A stretch of 55,508 nt of DNA, taken from positions 1 to 55,508 of the forward strand of contig JAFLCP010000036.1 in assembly GCA_017303505.1 (NCBI GenBank). Direction: 5' to 3'. Under the pieces are notes generated by a model. It had not been told where the DNA came from. It worked only from the letters and a program-made list of their open reading frames with translations, and did not search any database. Source of the stretch: Planctomycetota bacterium. GTDB taxonomy: Bacteria > Planctomycetota > Planctomycetia > Pirellulales > Pirellulaceae. Position 1 is the first letter of the stretch. Each line of letters starts with the position of its first letter. Shown here in pieces: positions 7,786 through 16,770 of the stretch. Position numbers and translations under genes: made by a program.

Positions 7786-8240
7786 AGATCCCTCCGTGGT
7801 GAAGGCCACGTTGCGGTTAGCGCGCGGCTCCCAAACGTTTTAGCCTGTAAGGTAACAAATCTACCGAAACCCTACTAACGATGTATCCTGCAGCACCCTC
7901 CGCTTCTGCCGAGATTGCCAGGATTCACTACTCAGGGGATTATATCGGCTCAAACGGGCGGGTCAAGATTGATGTTTACGACGTAAGTCTATGTCACTGT
8001 TGTCTTTGTGACCAAAAGCGAAAAATGGTGCGAAAAAAAACGGTTCAGAAACTCTGGGAAAGAGACGAGGACTTTGTGGGATTGGGTAAGAAACAGATTG
8101 GAACAAGATTGGGGGAAAATGCGGTCTAGCTTGTCGTCGAATGGACACTCGATATGTTCCAATGACAATGCTCAGCAACTCAAAAAGTGTGCCGTGATGT
8201 TGGTTCTCTCATTAACTAGCGTCAAAAGGAGTCGTGACAA
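7786..8240. other. Intergenic region between divergent genes
   Basis: This 455-bp gap separates the response regulator from the secreted-protein gene and should hold both promoters. No convincing gene is present. A GATTGG hexamer occurs three times in about 40 bp (8077-8115). An AGGAG ribosome-binding site lies just before the gene at 8241. Confidence 0.5.
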
Positions 8241-8915
8241 ATGACAAGAGTAAGCGAGCTTTGTCCAGCGACGTTGATTTTCTTTTTGCTCAGCTTGTTA
8301 TTTGGGCTGACAACAACACTAGCTCAAGAGTCGATCGAATCCGATGTCGAAGACTCTCGAGTCTTTGGCAAGTCGTTCGTGCATCCGATTCAAGTGGGAG
8401 CGTTTCCACCTGTGTGTGTGGTAGAGCCGATTTGCGGGCCCAACTCGCAGAGTGATTTCAAATCGATGCGCGATGTGGAACGTCCTGCAATAATGATCTT
8501 CTGTCGCGATGACCTCAAGCCAGAATGGAAGAAGATTCTGGTTGAGGTTGATCGTTTGGGCAAAGAACACAAGTTGCCTATCTTCTTGATCATCACCATG
8601 CCTAAAGGAATTGCTGGAGAAAAACCCGAGCGATTCGATCCGATGCATTATCTTCGGTCCGAGCAAGTGGCTGAGCGAATTGCCAAGTGGAAGTCGATTG
8701 CTGAAGAGATGGGCCTGGAGCAAACCACTGCAGGCGTGGCCGTTAATCGGTTTTGGCGCGACTCGATAGGTTATGCAGATAATTCAGAAATTCTGGTTGC
8801 CTATGTCCGCGGCAAAGTACTTACCATTCAGCCATTTGTACCTTCAAGCACAACAGAAACCGAAGTTCAATCCATGATTTACAACTTCACCAAGCTACAT
8901 TTGCAAACGAAGTAG
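8241..8915 (+). CDS. Secreted hypothetical protein, possibly thioredoxin-like
   Basis: This 224-residue protein begins with a clear signal peptide (hydrophobic core LIFFLLSLLFGLTTTLA, cleavage near residue 29), so it is exported. An AAAGGAG site ten bases upstream supports the ATG. The mature part has alternating strand and helix segments (PAIMIFCRDD, KLPIFLIITMPK, GVAVNRF, EILVAYVRGK) of the kind seen in thioredoxin-like folds. No CxxC redox pair is present: the isolated cysteines are in VCVVEPICGP and FCRDD. I do not recognise a family. It is monocistronic and ends at a shared terminator with mnmG. Confidence 0.75.
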   Translation: MTRVSELCPATLIFFLLSLLFGLTTTLAQESIESDVEDSRVFGKSFVHPIQVGAFPPVCVVEPICGPNSQSDFKSMRDVERPAIMIFCRDDLKPEWKKILVEVDRLGKEHKLPIFLIITMPKGIAGEKPERFDPMHYLRSEQVAERIAKWKSIAEEMGLEQTTAGVAVNRFWRDSIGYADNSEILVAYVRGKVLTIQPFVPSSTTETEVQSMIYNFTKLHLQTK

Positions 8916-8938
8916 CTTGTCGGTATATCGGGGGCGGC

Positions 8939-8980
8939 AAACCGACGCGAGCGAATCATCGCCCCATTATGCGTCGGTTT
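8939..8980. terminator. Shared hairpin between convergent genes
   Basis: Arms AAACCGACGC (8939-8948) and GCGTCGGTTT (8971-8980) form a perfect 10-bp stem with a 22-nt loop. The second arm is followed by another T on the plus strand. One arm encodes the last residues of mnmG, so the terminator overlaps coding sequence. Confidence 0.6.
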
Positions 8981-10817
8981 TGCGGCGATGTGGTTGTTCT
9001 AAATATGCGAGCAACACAGCGAGATCAGATGGTGTGATACCACTGATGCGGCTGGCTTGGTCTAAACTGGCTGGTTTGATCTTGGTCAACTTTTGTTTTG
9101 CCTCAGTTCGAAGGCTTGGAATCGTCTCATACGGAAAGTCTGCGGGAAGGCGTTTGGTCGAGAGACGCAATTGCCGTTCGACTTGTTGAGTTTGACGCAC
9201 AACATAACCTTCGTACTTGATGTCATACTCAACTTGTTCAGCCACTGTTCGCGAAAATTCTTGCAGTTCGGGAATGCGTTGCTTCATTTCATCCCAAGTG
9301 ACTTCGGGGCGGCGCAAGTACTTCGATGCAGGTTGTTGTTCCACACGTTTGGCTTCCAGCAACTCTTTAGCCCGTGCAATATCGTTCTCTTTGGTCTGAA
9401 ACGCTTGCCAGCGTTCGTTTGAGATCATGCCGAGTTGGTGCCCAAGGGGCGTAAGGCGTCGGTCCGCATTGTCTTGGCGAAGCATCAAACGAAATTCCGC
9501 TCGACTGGTGAAGAGTCGATACGGTTCATCGACACCACGTGTCACCAGATCATCGACTAACACACCCAGGTAGGCTTCATCGCGGCGTGGAATTAAGGCT
9601 GGCCGGCCGAGTAATTTCAAGGCCGCATTAGCTCCTGCGATGAGTCCTTGACCACCGGCTTCTTCATAGCCCGTGGTGCCATTGATTTGGCCAGCGAAAT
9701 ACAAGCCCTGAATCGATTTGGTTTCGAGGGTTGGGAATAATTGGTCGGGAGGGCAGAAGTCATATTCGACTGCATAGCCATAGCGCATGATCTGGGCATG
9801 TTGTAAGCCGGGGATCAAGCGGAGGATGGCATCTTGCACATCGCGCGGGAGACTGGTTGAAATTCCATTGACATAAACTTCTTGAGTGAAGCGACCTTCT
9901 GGTTCAAGAAACAATTGGTGCTGTGTCTTATCCGCAAAACGCACGATCTTATCTTCGATCGAAGGGCAATAGCGTGGACCGCAAGTTCGAATCTGTCCGC
10001 TATACATCGGAGCTCGATGCAAGTTCTCGCGAATCAAATCATGAACTTGTTGATTGGTGTATGTGATCCAGCACGGAAGTTGTTCCTGCGTTAGTTTTCC
10101 TGTGAGGAACGAAAAGGGTTGTGGATCTTCATCACCTGGTTGGCGTTCCGTTTGCGAATAGTCGATCGACCGACTGAGCAGGCGAGGAGGAGTTCCCGTT
10201 TTGAATCGTTCGACACGAAAGCCCAAGCGGAGCAGAGCTTGACTGATACCGGAAGTGGTCCCTTCCCCTGCCCGACCGCCAGCCGTTTTGGCTTCACCGG
10301 TGTGCATGATGGCTTGCAAAAACGTACCGGTGGTCAACACCACTGCGGGAGCGCGAAACTCCGCACCACCGCGCACACGAACGCCGCGGATGTAGGATGT
10401 ACCCTGCACTTCTTCGGCAATTAGGTCTTCAACCAATTCTTGGCAGAGCGAAAGGTTTTCGGTTTCTTCGATGCGGCGTTTGATGTCGAATTGATAGGCC
10501 TTCTTATCCGCTTGAGCGCGGGGCGAGTGCATCGCTGGCCCCTTGCGTTGATTGAGCATGCGAAACTGAATGCCAGTGGCATCGATCGCTTGACCCATCA
10601 AACCACCGAGGGCATCAATCTCACGTACCACATGTCCTTTGGCAACGCCACCGATGGCGGGGTTACAACTCATTTGGCCTACGGTGTCCAAATTACCCGT
10701 CAAAAGAGCGACCTTCGCGCCAAGTCGCGCCGCCGCAGCAGCGGCCTCGGTTCCGGCATGGCCCGCTCCTACAACGATGACATCAAACTCATAACGGCAA
10801 GCTGGCAGAGAGTTCAC
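8967..10817 (-). CDS. mnmG: tRNA uridine-5-carboxymethylaminomethyl(34) synthesis enzyme MnmG (GidA)
   Basis: MnmG works with the GTPase MnmE in the cytoplasm to modify the wobble uridine U34 of several tRNAs, using FAD and methylene-tetrahydrofolate. The 616-residue length is normal. The FAD-binding Rossmann motif VVGAGHAGTEAA is at residues ~15-26. Other signature stretches are SCNPAIGGVAKGHVVREID, GPAMHSPRAQADKK, TGTFLQ and GLYFAGQINGTTGYEEAGGQG. The C-terminal helical MnmE-binding region (YEGYVVRQ and SGITPSDLAVLL) is intact. No mnmE gene is nearby. Confidence 0.98.
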   Translation of the reverse strand: MNSLPACRYEFDVIVVGAGHAGTEAAAAAARLGAKVALLTGNLDTVGQMSCNPAIGGVAKGHVVREIDALGGLMGQAIDATGIQFRMLNQRKGPAMHSPRAQADKKAYQFDIKRRIEETENLSLCQELVEDLIAEEVQGTSYIRGVRVRGGAEFRAPAVVLTTGTFLQAIMHTGEAKTAGGRAGEGTTSGISQALLRLGFRVERFKTGTPPRLLSRSIDYSQTERQPGDEDPQPFSFLTGKLTQEQLPCWITYTNQQVHDLIRENLHRAPMYSGQIRTCGPRYCPSIEDKIVRFADKTQHQLFLEPEGRFTQEVYVNGISTSLPRDVQDAILRLIPGLQHAQIMRYGYAVEYDFCPPDQLFPTLETKSIQGLYFAGQINGTTGYEEAGGQGLIAGANAALKLLGRPALIPRRDEAYLGVLVDDLVTRGVDEPYRLFTSRAEFRLMLRQDNADRRLTPLGHQLGMISNERWQAFQTKENDIARAKELLEAKRVEQQPASKYLRRPEVTWDEMKQRIPELQEFSRTVAEQVEYDIKYEGYVVRQTQQVERQLRLSTKRLPADFPYETIPSLRTEAKQKLTKIKPASLDQASRISGITPSDLAVLLAYLEQPHRRKTDA

Positions 10818-11232
10818 AGCAACACTTCACATGTAGGTACAGGGGCAGCGGATTGTCAAATGATCACACCAGTATAGTATCGAAGACCATTCTGAGTAGT
10901 CGAAAGGTTCAGCATTATCGCAGCTTCCCATGTAAGTCGGAGTTCTTGGGTAGTCGTTAAGGTTTAACTGACCCGAACGCCAGACAGCCGGTTCGGCGAA
11001 AATCGCACACCACATTTTTTTGGACTTAACTCGACCTACCCATCTGATCCGAAACCAACTTGAAGCCGCTTGAACCAACAGGGATACGTGGTGAGGTCTG
11101 TACGCATGGTAACGTGCCGGTCGACCTCGCTAAAGAATTCTGCAGTGGTGGAAGTGGGCTGGCGGATTGGGGATTGCCCCATGTTTGGACGGATTCTCTT
11201 TGGAAACTCAAAGGTTAATTAGGCGTTCAGGC
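10818..11232. other. Intergenic region between divergent mnmG and secreted-protein gene
   Basis: This ~415-bp gap should hold the promoters of both flanking genes. I see a short CCGAAC/GGTTCGG inverted repeat near 10,974-11,000 and no convincing gene or RNA. Confidence 0.4.
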
Positions 11233-13431
11233 ATGACTCGAAAATGGGATCGTCAAGTCTTTTCGGCTTTGCTTCTATCGGCTCTGTCTGTGGCACCCGG
11301 ATCGTTGCTGGCTCAAAGCCCAGATACAACCACCGGTTCGGCAAACGGTAACGCAACCGTTCCCGCTGCCAGCAGTCCTGCCCCCTCCAGTTCAAAGGAC
11401 TACTACCCTGCCATCGATGGTGGTAGTGAGGCAGGCGGAAAACCGAGCAAAGAATTGGAGCCCGTCTTCTACGCGGCCCGACGCTTTTCCATTCCCTTTT
11501 CTGTAGCGCCTACAGGCCGCCAACCCGTCGAAGTTCAATTGTTGTTGAGCCGCAATGGTGGCGAGAAGTGGCAAACCTACGAACGCGCCCGACCTGAAGC
11601 CCGCGGCTTTTCATTTGCTGCGGAAGAAGATGGCGGTTTTTGGTTTAGCTTGCGAACAATCGATGAGCGTGGGATGGCTTATCCCAATCAAAACGAAATG
11701 TTGTATGTCGTGATTGATACCACTAAACCTGATTTGGGGTTGGCGGTGGATATGAATCACAATGGTGAAATCCTCGCGCAGTGTACGATTGCCGAATTGT
11801 GGATTGATCCGCATTCCGTTGTGCTCGAATATCAAACCGACACAGAACTCAAGTGGAACGCAATACCTGTCGAGTTCAAGCCCGGTTCAATACCTGGCCT
11901 CTTCGCGGGCGAAAAAACGTGGCAGCCCGATGTCGCTGTTCGCAATGTGATGGTTCGATTAACGGCCGCTGACCGCGCCGGTAATAAGTCCGAAATCACT
12001 CGGATGTATAGCGTGCCACGCACCGCTTCGTTAGGCGGTTTGCAGTTGGCAAGTCAAAAGCAACAACCGAATCAAGATGCTGTGGCTTGGCCTGAACAAC
12101 GCCAACAGCCACTCGAGCACACGCCCGGTGCCTCGCCTTGGAATCCAGGCATGAGTGCGAAAGGGATTCAAGAACAACGCCTCACACAGTCGCAAGGTAA
12201 TGCTCGAATTTTGGCCGGCGCACCGTTAACGCAAAAAGGATCGGGTAAGCCTAGCGATGTTTCGGCGTTGGCAGGCAAGAGCAGTTCGCCGGGGCGTTCC
12301 GTCGCGCAGTGGGAATCAAGCAAGCCAGGCAGCGAACCAAATACAGAACGTTATGCCAACAACGGCTCGATCAAAGTGCAACCCACTCCAGCAGCACCAG
12401 AGGCGAATGCTACGTTCGCTCGCTCAGATGCGGGTCCGAAGGGGCCCGGTCGATTAGCGGCAACGCAAGATGGTTCGTCCGAGTTACGCTTGAGCGATAG
12501 TGTTCCGAATGAGCCCACAAAAATCGAAGGCTTGAATTCCCCTTCGAGCGTTGAAGCAGAGAGCGTGCCCGCAGTGGAAGAGTTGCCACCACCTGAGCCG
12601 ATGCCCAGTGGAAATGGTCAACCTGTGGTCGATGGCACTATGCAGCCCAATGCACCATCGATGGCACCTGCCGCGCCCAAGATGTTGGTTGAAACGGAGA
12701 AGCCTGTTGAACGTTCACAGCCAGCGCCGCAAGTTCCGGTGCCAAGTGAAGATGATGGATTTGAAAACGATCCTCATGCTGTTCCAATGGGACCGACGGA
12801 TCAAAACACGTACTACTCTCGTTCCAAGGCCTTCAGTTTGGATTACGACATTGACATGACTCGCGGTAGTCAAGTCTCTGGTATCGAGTTGTGGGGAACG
12901 ATGGACAATGGCAAAACGTGGAGCAAGTGGGGCGAAGACGAAGATCGCGAGAGCCCATTCGATATCCGTGTGGATGAAGAAGGAATGTTTGGCTTCCGCG
13001 TGGTGATCGTCGGTTCTAACTTGATCGCCAGCAACCAACCACGAGCGGGCGACCCTGCGGATGCTTGGATCTATGTCGATACAAAAGCTCCTGATGTGAA
13101 GATCATCAGCGCGGTATATGGGGCCGGCGAAGAGGCCGGGCATTTGGTCATCGATTACTCATGTGTTGACGACCAATTGATTGATCGCCCCATCAGCATA
13201 TCGTTTAGCGAACGTCGCGACGGACCATGGACAACCGTGGCATCTGGGCTGAAGAACACAGGTCGCTATCTATGGCCTGCAGAGCCCAATCTACCGAAGC
13301 GAATCTATTTGCGAATCGAAGCGGTCGACCGGGCTGCCAACATCGGTGTCTATCGATTAGATCTGCCGATCGATGTAGAAGGTCTGACCCCACGCGGTCG
13401 TATCAAAGGCTTTCGTCCCATTAACGATTGA
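11233..13431 (+). CDS. Large secreted protein with repeated beta-sandwich-like segments
   Basis: This 732-residue protein has a signal peptide (FSALLLSALSVAPGSLLAQ), so I place the start at ATG 11233 and not at the in-frame codon 22 residues earlier. The N-terminal third (about 60-290) and the C-terminal third (about 530-730) resemble each other. Both have a strand pattern like VQLLLSRNGGEKWQTY or IELWGTMDNGKTWSKW, then a Phe-rich strand (FWFSLRTIDERGM or FGFRVVIVGSNL) and a DTTKP or DTKAP segment. This suggests a duplicated Ig/fibronectin-like unit. The middle (~300-525) is a low-complexity Pro/Ser/Gln/Ala linker. The family is not recognised; an envelope or extracellular structural role is inferred only from export and architecture. 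Confidence 0.78.
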   Translation: MTRKWDRQVFSALLLSALSVAPGSLLAQSPDTTTGSANGNATVPAASSPAPSSSKDYYPAIDGGSEAGGKPSKELEPVFYAARRFSIPFSVAPTGRQPVEVQLLLSRNGGEKWQTYERARPEARGFSFAAEEDGGFWFSLRTIDERGMAYPNQNEMLYVVIDTTKPDLGLAVDMNHNGEILAQCTIAELWIDPHSVVLEYQTDTELKWNAIPVEFKPGSIPGLFAGEKTWQPDVAVRNVMVRLTAADRAGNKSEITRMYSVPRTASLGGLQLASQKQQPNQDAVAWPEQRQQPLEHTPGASPWNPGMSAKGIQEQRLTQSQGNARILAGAPLTQKGSGKPSDVSALAGKSSSPGRSVAQWESSKPGSEPNTERYANNGSIKVQPTPAAPEANATFARSDAGPKGPGRLAATQDGSSELRLSDSVPNEPTKIEGLNSPSSVEAESVPAVEELPPPEPMPSGNGQPVVDGTMQPNAPSMAPAAPKMLVETEKPVERSQPAPQVPVPSEDDGFENDPHAVPMGPTDQNTYYSRSKAFSLDYDIDMTRGSQVSGIELWGTMDNGKTWSKWGEDEDRESPFDIRVDEEGMFGFRVVIVGSNLIASNQPRAGDPADAWIYVDTKAPDVKIISAVYGAGEEAGHLVIDYSCVDDQLIDRPISISFSERRDGPWTTVASGLKNTGRYLWPAEPNLPKRIYLRIEAVDRAANIGVYRLDLPIDVEGLTPRGRIKGFRPIND

Positions 13432-13513
13432 CGATTAGGGGCCAAATAAAAAGTGGCCGAACTAGGCGCGCAATCCGCCGAAAGTTTTCGCGATTTTCCG
13501 CAGTTTTTAAGAT

Positions 13514-13552
13514 GAAGCGGTCCAGAATTCTGGGAGCCGCTTCTTTTCTTTT
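13514..13552 (+). terminator. Intrinsic terminator after secreted-protein gene
   Basis: Stem GAAGCGG (13514-13520) pairs with CCGCTTC (13537-13543), with an inner CCAGAATTCTGG palindrome and a T-rich tail (TTTTCTTTT). It lies about 80 nt after the preceding stop codon. Confidence 0.8.
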
Positions 13553-13640
13553 AGCAGGCTTCAGCGAGCTGCTTCCGGGTAGACCGAAAAGGCTTCAAAA
13601 ATCGAAATTCCGTTCCGGATTTTGCCCGAAATCCAGCCCA

Positions 13641-13712
13641 ATGGGGACTGCAACCGGGGTGCGGGCGTTGGACCATTCTTCACAACCGGATACGATGTTA
13701 GCGTAGATGCTT
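13641..13712 (+). promoter_or_regulatory. Probable TPP riboswitch aptamer in thiC leader
   Basis: The leader of thiC contains blocks resembling the thiamine-pyrophosphate aptamer, in the right order. GGGGTGC at 13656-13662 matches the conserved 5' core. AACCGGAT followed by AGCGTAG (within 13682-13706) matches the AACCUGAU...AGCGUAG portion of the 3' half, with a shortened P5-like arm. The CUGAGA T-loop is not clearly recognisable, so this would be a degenerate member. The position directly before a terminator and thiC is what the family predicts. A covariance-model search was not possible here. Confidence 0.5.
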
Positions 13713-13715
13713 TCA

Positions 13716-13759
13716 GGGCTTGCTCTGGGCGAGACCAAATCGCCGAGCCCCCTTTTTTT
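13716..13759 (+). terminator. Leader terminator (attenuator) of thiC
   Basis: Two nested stems, GGGCT/AGCCC (13716-13720 with 13746-13750) and GGCGA/TCGCC (13728-13732 with 13740-13744), end in CC and seven T residues (13753-13759). The hairpin sits between the putative TPP aptamer and the thiC ribosome-binding site (AAGGTG, 13765-13770), as expected for riboswitch-controlled transcription termination. Confidence 0.72.
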
Positions 13760-13775
13760 CTTGCAAGGTGTAAAC

Positions 13776-15626
13776 ATGTCGATTACCAAGCCATCGGATC
13801 GCTGGACGCTTCCTTCACTTGGCAATAATCCATCCTCAGAACGCGCAGGGACAACTCCAGGCAGCTTCGCCAAACAGCCAACCATTTTGCCAGGCCGCGC
13901 TGGCGCCTATACGTATTCGTCTCCGGATACTCCAGGCATGCCACCCGCTTCCGAGAAGACGGCTTGGGATTTTCTTCCAGAAGGTTGGGTGACGGAAGAG
14001 TTGAGCCAAGGACCAAGCAGCGGTGCGCTGAAGAACAATGGTGAGGTGGTCTTTGAACAAGCCGATGGTTCATGGCGACGTGTTCGTTTTCCAGTCGCCT
14101 TTGTTCCCAGTACACAATTGGAGTTCGCGCGACTTGGCGTTGTAACTCCGCAGATGACACGAGTGTCTGAACGTGAATCGCATCTAACTGCGGTGCAGGT
14201 CCGCGATGAAGTCGCTGCTGGCCGTATGGTTATCCCCGCCAACAAAGTTCATTTGGGATATAAGCTCGATCCGATGTGCATTGGTCGCGCTTCCAAGACC
14301 AAGATCAACGCCAACATGGGCGCCTCACCTGTTTCATCGAGCACCGATGAAGAGGTAGAGAAGTTGCAATGGGCCGAGCGTTGGGGCGCTGATACGGTGA
14401 TGGATTTGAGCACCGGTGGTGACCTCGATGCGTGCCGTGCGGCTATCGTGCAAAACAGTCGCGTACCAATCGGAACAGTCCCCATCTATTCGATGATCAT
14501 TGGACGCAAAATCGAACAACTGAGCGTAGAGCTCATTTTGGAATCGCTTGAATATCAAGCCAGCCAAGGCGTGGATTATTTCACCATTCATGCCGGTGTC
14601 TTGCGTGAACACTTGCCGTATGTGAAACGTCGTTTGATTGGCATCGTCAGTCGCGGTGGATCGCTCTTGGCGAAATGGATGTTGCATCATCAACAACAGA
14701 ACCCAATGTATACCCACTGGGAAGATATCTGTCAGATCATGCGAAAGTACGATGTCACCTTTTCGATCGGTGATGGTTTACGTCCAGGTGGTCTCGCCGA
14801 TGCGACCGATATCGCACAACTATCGGAACTTGCCACATTAGGTGAGTTAACCGAGCGAGCGTGGCGACGTGGTGTGCAGGTGATGGTGGAAGGACCTGGC
14901 CACGTTCCATTCGATCAGATCGAATACAACATGAAGCTCCAGCGGCAACTTTGCCATGGTGCCCCATTCTACGTCTTGGGGCCATTGGTGACCGACATGT
15001 TCCCCGGATATGACCACATCACCAGTTGCATCGGTGCAACTGCAGCTGGTTTTCATGGCGCAAGCATGTTGTGCTATGTAACACCTAAAGAACATTTGGG
15101 ATTACCTAAACGCGACGATGTGAAGCAAGGTTGCGTCGCCTACAAGATCGCTGCCCATGCCGCAGACGTGGCGCTTGGTATCCCTGGTGCCCGCGATCGC
15201 GATGACGAGCTCACCAAAGCTCGCGCGGCGTTGAATTGGGAGAAACACTTTGAATTGAGTTTCGATCCCGACTTGGCTCGCGCATATCACGACGAAGACC
15301 TCGATGTGGACACTGACTTCTGCGCTATGTGCGGTCATGATTGGTGCAGCGTTCGCATCTCGAAAGAAATCGTTGAGTTCCATTCCGGCAAAGAAGAGCA
15401 ATACCAGTGGGATCGGGCCAAGGTGACTGCAGCTTTGACTTCCGAGCAGCAAGAAATCTTGGAAAAGCGTGGTGTGTTGTCGCCAGATGAAATTCACCGT
15501 TTAGCCAGCAAGACGAAAAAGGTTGTGGCCAGCAGTGGTCAGAAAGCGAGTTGCCATAGCGATGTGGCCTCTTCAGAAGAAGCTAAGGTAATTCAAGAAA
15601 CCTTGGTGGAAAGCACTGCCAAGTAG
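13776..15626 (+). CDS. thiC: Phosphomethylpyrimidine synthase ThiC
   Basis: ThiC is a radical-SAM enzyme that rearranges aminoimidazole ribotide to hydroxymethylpyrimidine phosphate in thiamine biosynthesis. The 616-residue product carries family blocks such as [52 protein letters not shown] and [12 protein letters not shown]. The C-terminal [4Fe-4S] motif CAMCGHDWC (CX2CX4C) is intact. I chose ATG 13776 because it follows AAGGTG and because an upstream in-frame start would place coding sequence across the leader hairpin. The N-terminal ~90 residues form the usual ThiC-associated extension. Expression is probably controlled by TPP through the leader. Confidence 0.97.
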   Translation: MSITKPSDRWTLPSLGNNPSSERAGTTPGSFAKQPTILPGRAGAYTYSSPDTPGMPPASEKTAWDFLPEGWVTEELSQGPSSGALKNNGEVVFEQADGSWRRVRFPVAFVPSTQLEFARLGVVTPQMTRVSERESHLTAVQVRDEVAAGRMVIPANKVHLGYKLDPMCIGRASKTKINANMGASPVSSSTDEEVEKLQWAERWGADTVMDLSTGGDLDACRAAIVQNSRVPIGTVPIYSMIIGRKIEQLSVELILESLEYQASQGVDYFTIHAGVLREHLPYVKRRLIGIVSRGGSLLAKWMLHHQQQNPMYTHWEDICQIMRKYDVTFSIGDGLRPGGLADATDIAQLSELATLGELTERAWRRGVQVMVEGPGHVPFDQIEYNMKLQRQLCHGAPFYVLGPLVTDMFPGYDHITSCIGATAAGFHGASMLCYVTPKEHLGLPKRDDVKQGCVAYKIAAHAADVALGIPGARDRDDELTKARAALNWEKHFELSFDPDLARAYHDEDLDVDTDFCAMCGHDWCSVRISKEIVEFHSGKEEQYQWDRAKVTAALTSEQQEILEKRGVLSPDEIHRLASKTKKVVASSGQKASCHSDVASSEEAKVIQETLVESTAK

Positions 15627-15681
15627 TGGGCGTGGTACGTGGTTGATCGGTTCGTCAACAATTAGCGATGGTCCTCCTCAG

Positions 15682-16770
15682 ATGTCTCAGCCGCTTTGTA
15701 TCGTCGAAGAACTATTGAAGCCAAGTGCCGGCAGCAAAACTGTCGGCAAGATTGGCGTTGTCTTCGGCGACGATGCTTTTCTGCGTCGCACTGCCTTGCA
15801 TTGGCTGATTGAACGAACGGGAGTTCATGCCGAATGGGTGCACTACTTTGATGGTGATGATTCCGATTGGGTGGACGTCAACGATGAAGTGTCGACGGTT
15901 TCATTGTTTGATCAAGATGAAAAGAAAGTCGTCGTGGTCCGCAACGCGGCCAAGTTCATCACAGCCAATCGCCCGCAATTGGAAAAGTGGGTTGAGAAAT
16001 CAAAATCGGATTCGATCTTGATCCTTGAAACATCTACCTGGATGTCGACGACTAAACTTGCCAAAGCTGTTTCCGAAGTTGGTCTGGCAGTGCGGGCTTC
16101 GATACCTAAGCTCAAGGAATGGGGAGAACCACCAGACCATTTGAAGATCGAGAAATGGTTGTTGGTGCACGCTCAAAAACACCACCACCTTCGCCTCAAC
16201 AAACTGCAAGCCGAGAAGATCCTGGAGCTTGTAGGGACGGAGTTTTCGTTCCTTGACAATGAACTCGCTAAACTGGCGCTGTTTGCCGGAAAAGATGGGA
16301 CAGTCTCCGACGAAACGCTCAAAGAAACGGTCGGTGGCTGGCGATTGCAAACCGTGTGGACGATTTTGGAAGAAGTGGCCGAAGGTCGTGTGGCGGAAGC
16401 ACTGGCTCATGTCGATCGATTGTTGGCTACGGGGGAATCGATCAACGCTTTGTTACCGCAATTGTCCTGGGGCTTACGGCGTTTTGGTGTGGCCGTGCAG
16501 TTGATTGAACAAGCAGAACGGGTTTCCAAAACGCTGAAGATACCGGAAGCCCTAGCGCTGGCTGGCTTCCGCAAAAACGATTTGGGAAATGCAGAACGTC
16601 AATTGCGACGTATCGGTCGAGCTCGTGCGAGCAAGATTTTGCTTTGGTTATTAGAGGCAGATCGAAAGCTCAAAGGCTCTCACTCCCAGGATGAACGAAC
16701 ACGTTTCATGCTGGAAGAACTGTTAATGCGATTTAGCGACCAACCCGGTAAAGTGCTGACTCGGACCTAA
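15682..16770 (+). CDS. holA: DNA polymerase III delta subunit (HolA-like)
   Basis: This protein of about 362 residues matches the delta subunit of the clamp loader, which opens the sliding clamp during replication. Typical features are an early GVVFGDDAFLRRTAL segment, a VSLFDQDEKKVVVVRNA block, SDSILILETSTWM and a helical C-terminal domain with LVGTEFSFLDNELAKLALFAG and LLWLLEADRKLKG. An in-frame TTG at 15643 would add 13 residues; the ATG at 15682 is preferred, although neither has a strong ribosome-binding site. It follows thiC closely and may be read through from it. Its 3' end overlaps the convergent propeller gene by 38 bp. Confidence 0.88.
   Translation: MSQPLCIVEELLKPSAGSKTVGKIGVVFGDDAFLRRTALHWLIERTGVHAEWVHYFDGDDSDWVDVNDEVSTVSLFDQDEKKVVVVRNAAKFITANRPQLEKWVEKSKSDSILILETSTWMSTTKLAKAVSEVGLAVRASIPKLKEWGEPPDHLKIEKWLLVHAQKHHHLRLNKLQAEKILELVGTEFSFLDNELAKLALFAGKDGTVSDETLKETVGGWRLQTVWTILEEVAEGRVAEALAHVDRLLATGESINALLPQLSWGLRRFGVAVQLIEQAERVSKTLKIPEALALAGFRKNDLGNAERQLRRIGRARASKILLWLLEADRKLKGSHSQDERTRFMLEELLMRFSDQPGKVLTRT

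Noticed and set aside
7881-8129. Plus-strand frame of 82 codons in the gap before the secreted-protein gene
   Set aside because: No convincing ribosome-binding site, odd composition and no recognisable fold; the region fits promoters of the flanking genes better.
10974-11000. Possible tRNA or small RNA in the mnmG upstream gap
   Set aside because: Only a short inverted repeat is present; no cloverleaf or T-arm GTTCGANNC in context.
13707-13775. Upstream in-frame start for thiC
   Set aside because: It would put coding sequence over the leader terminator, while ATG 13776 has a ribosome-binding site and family-like N-terminus.
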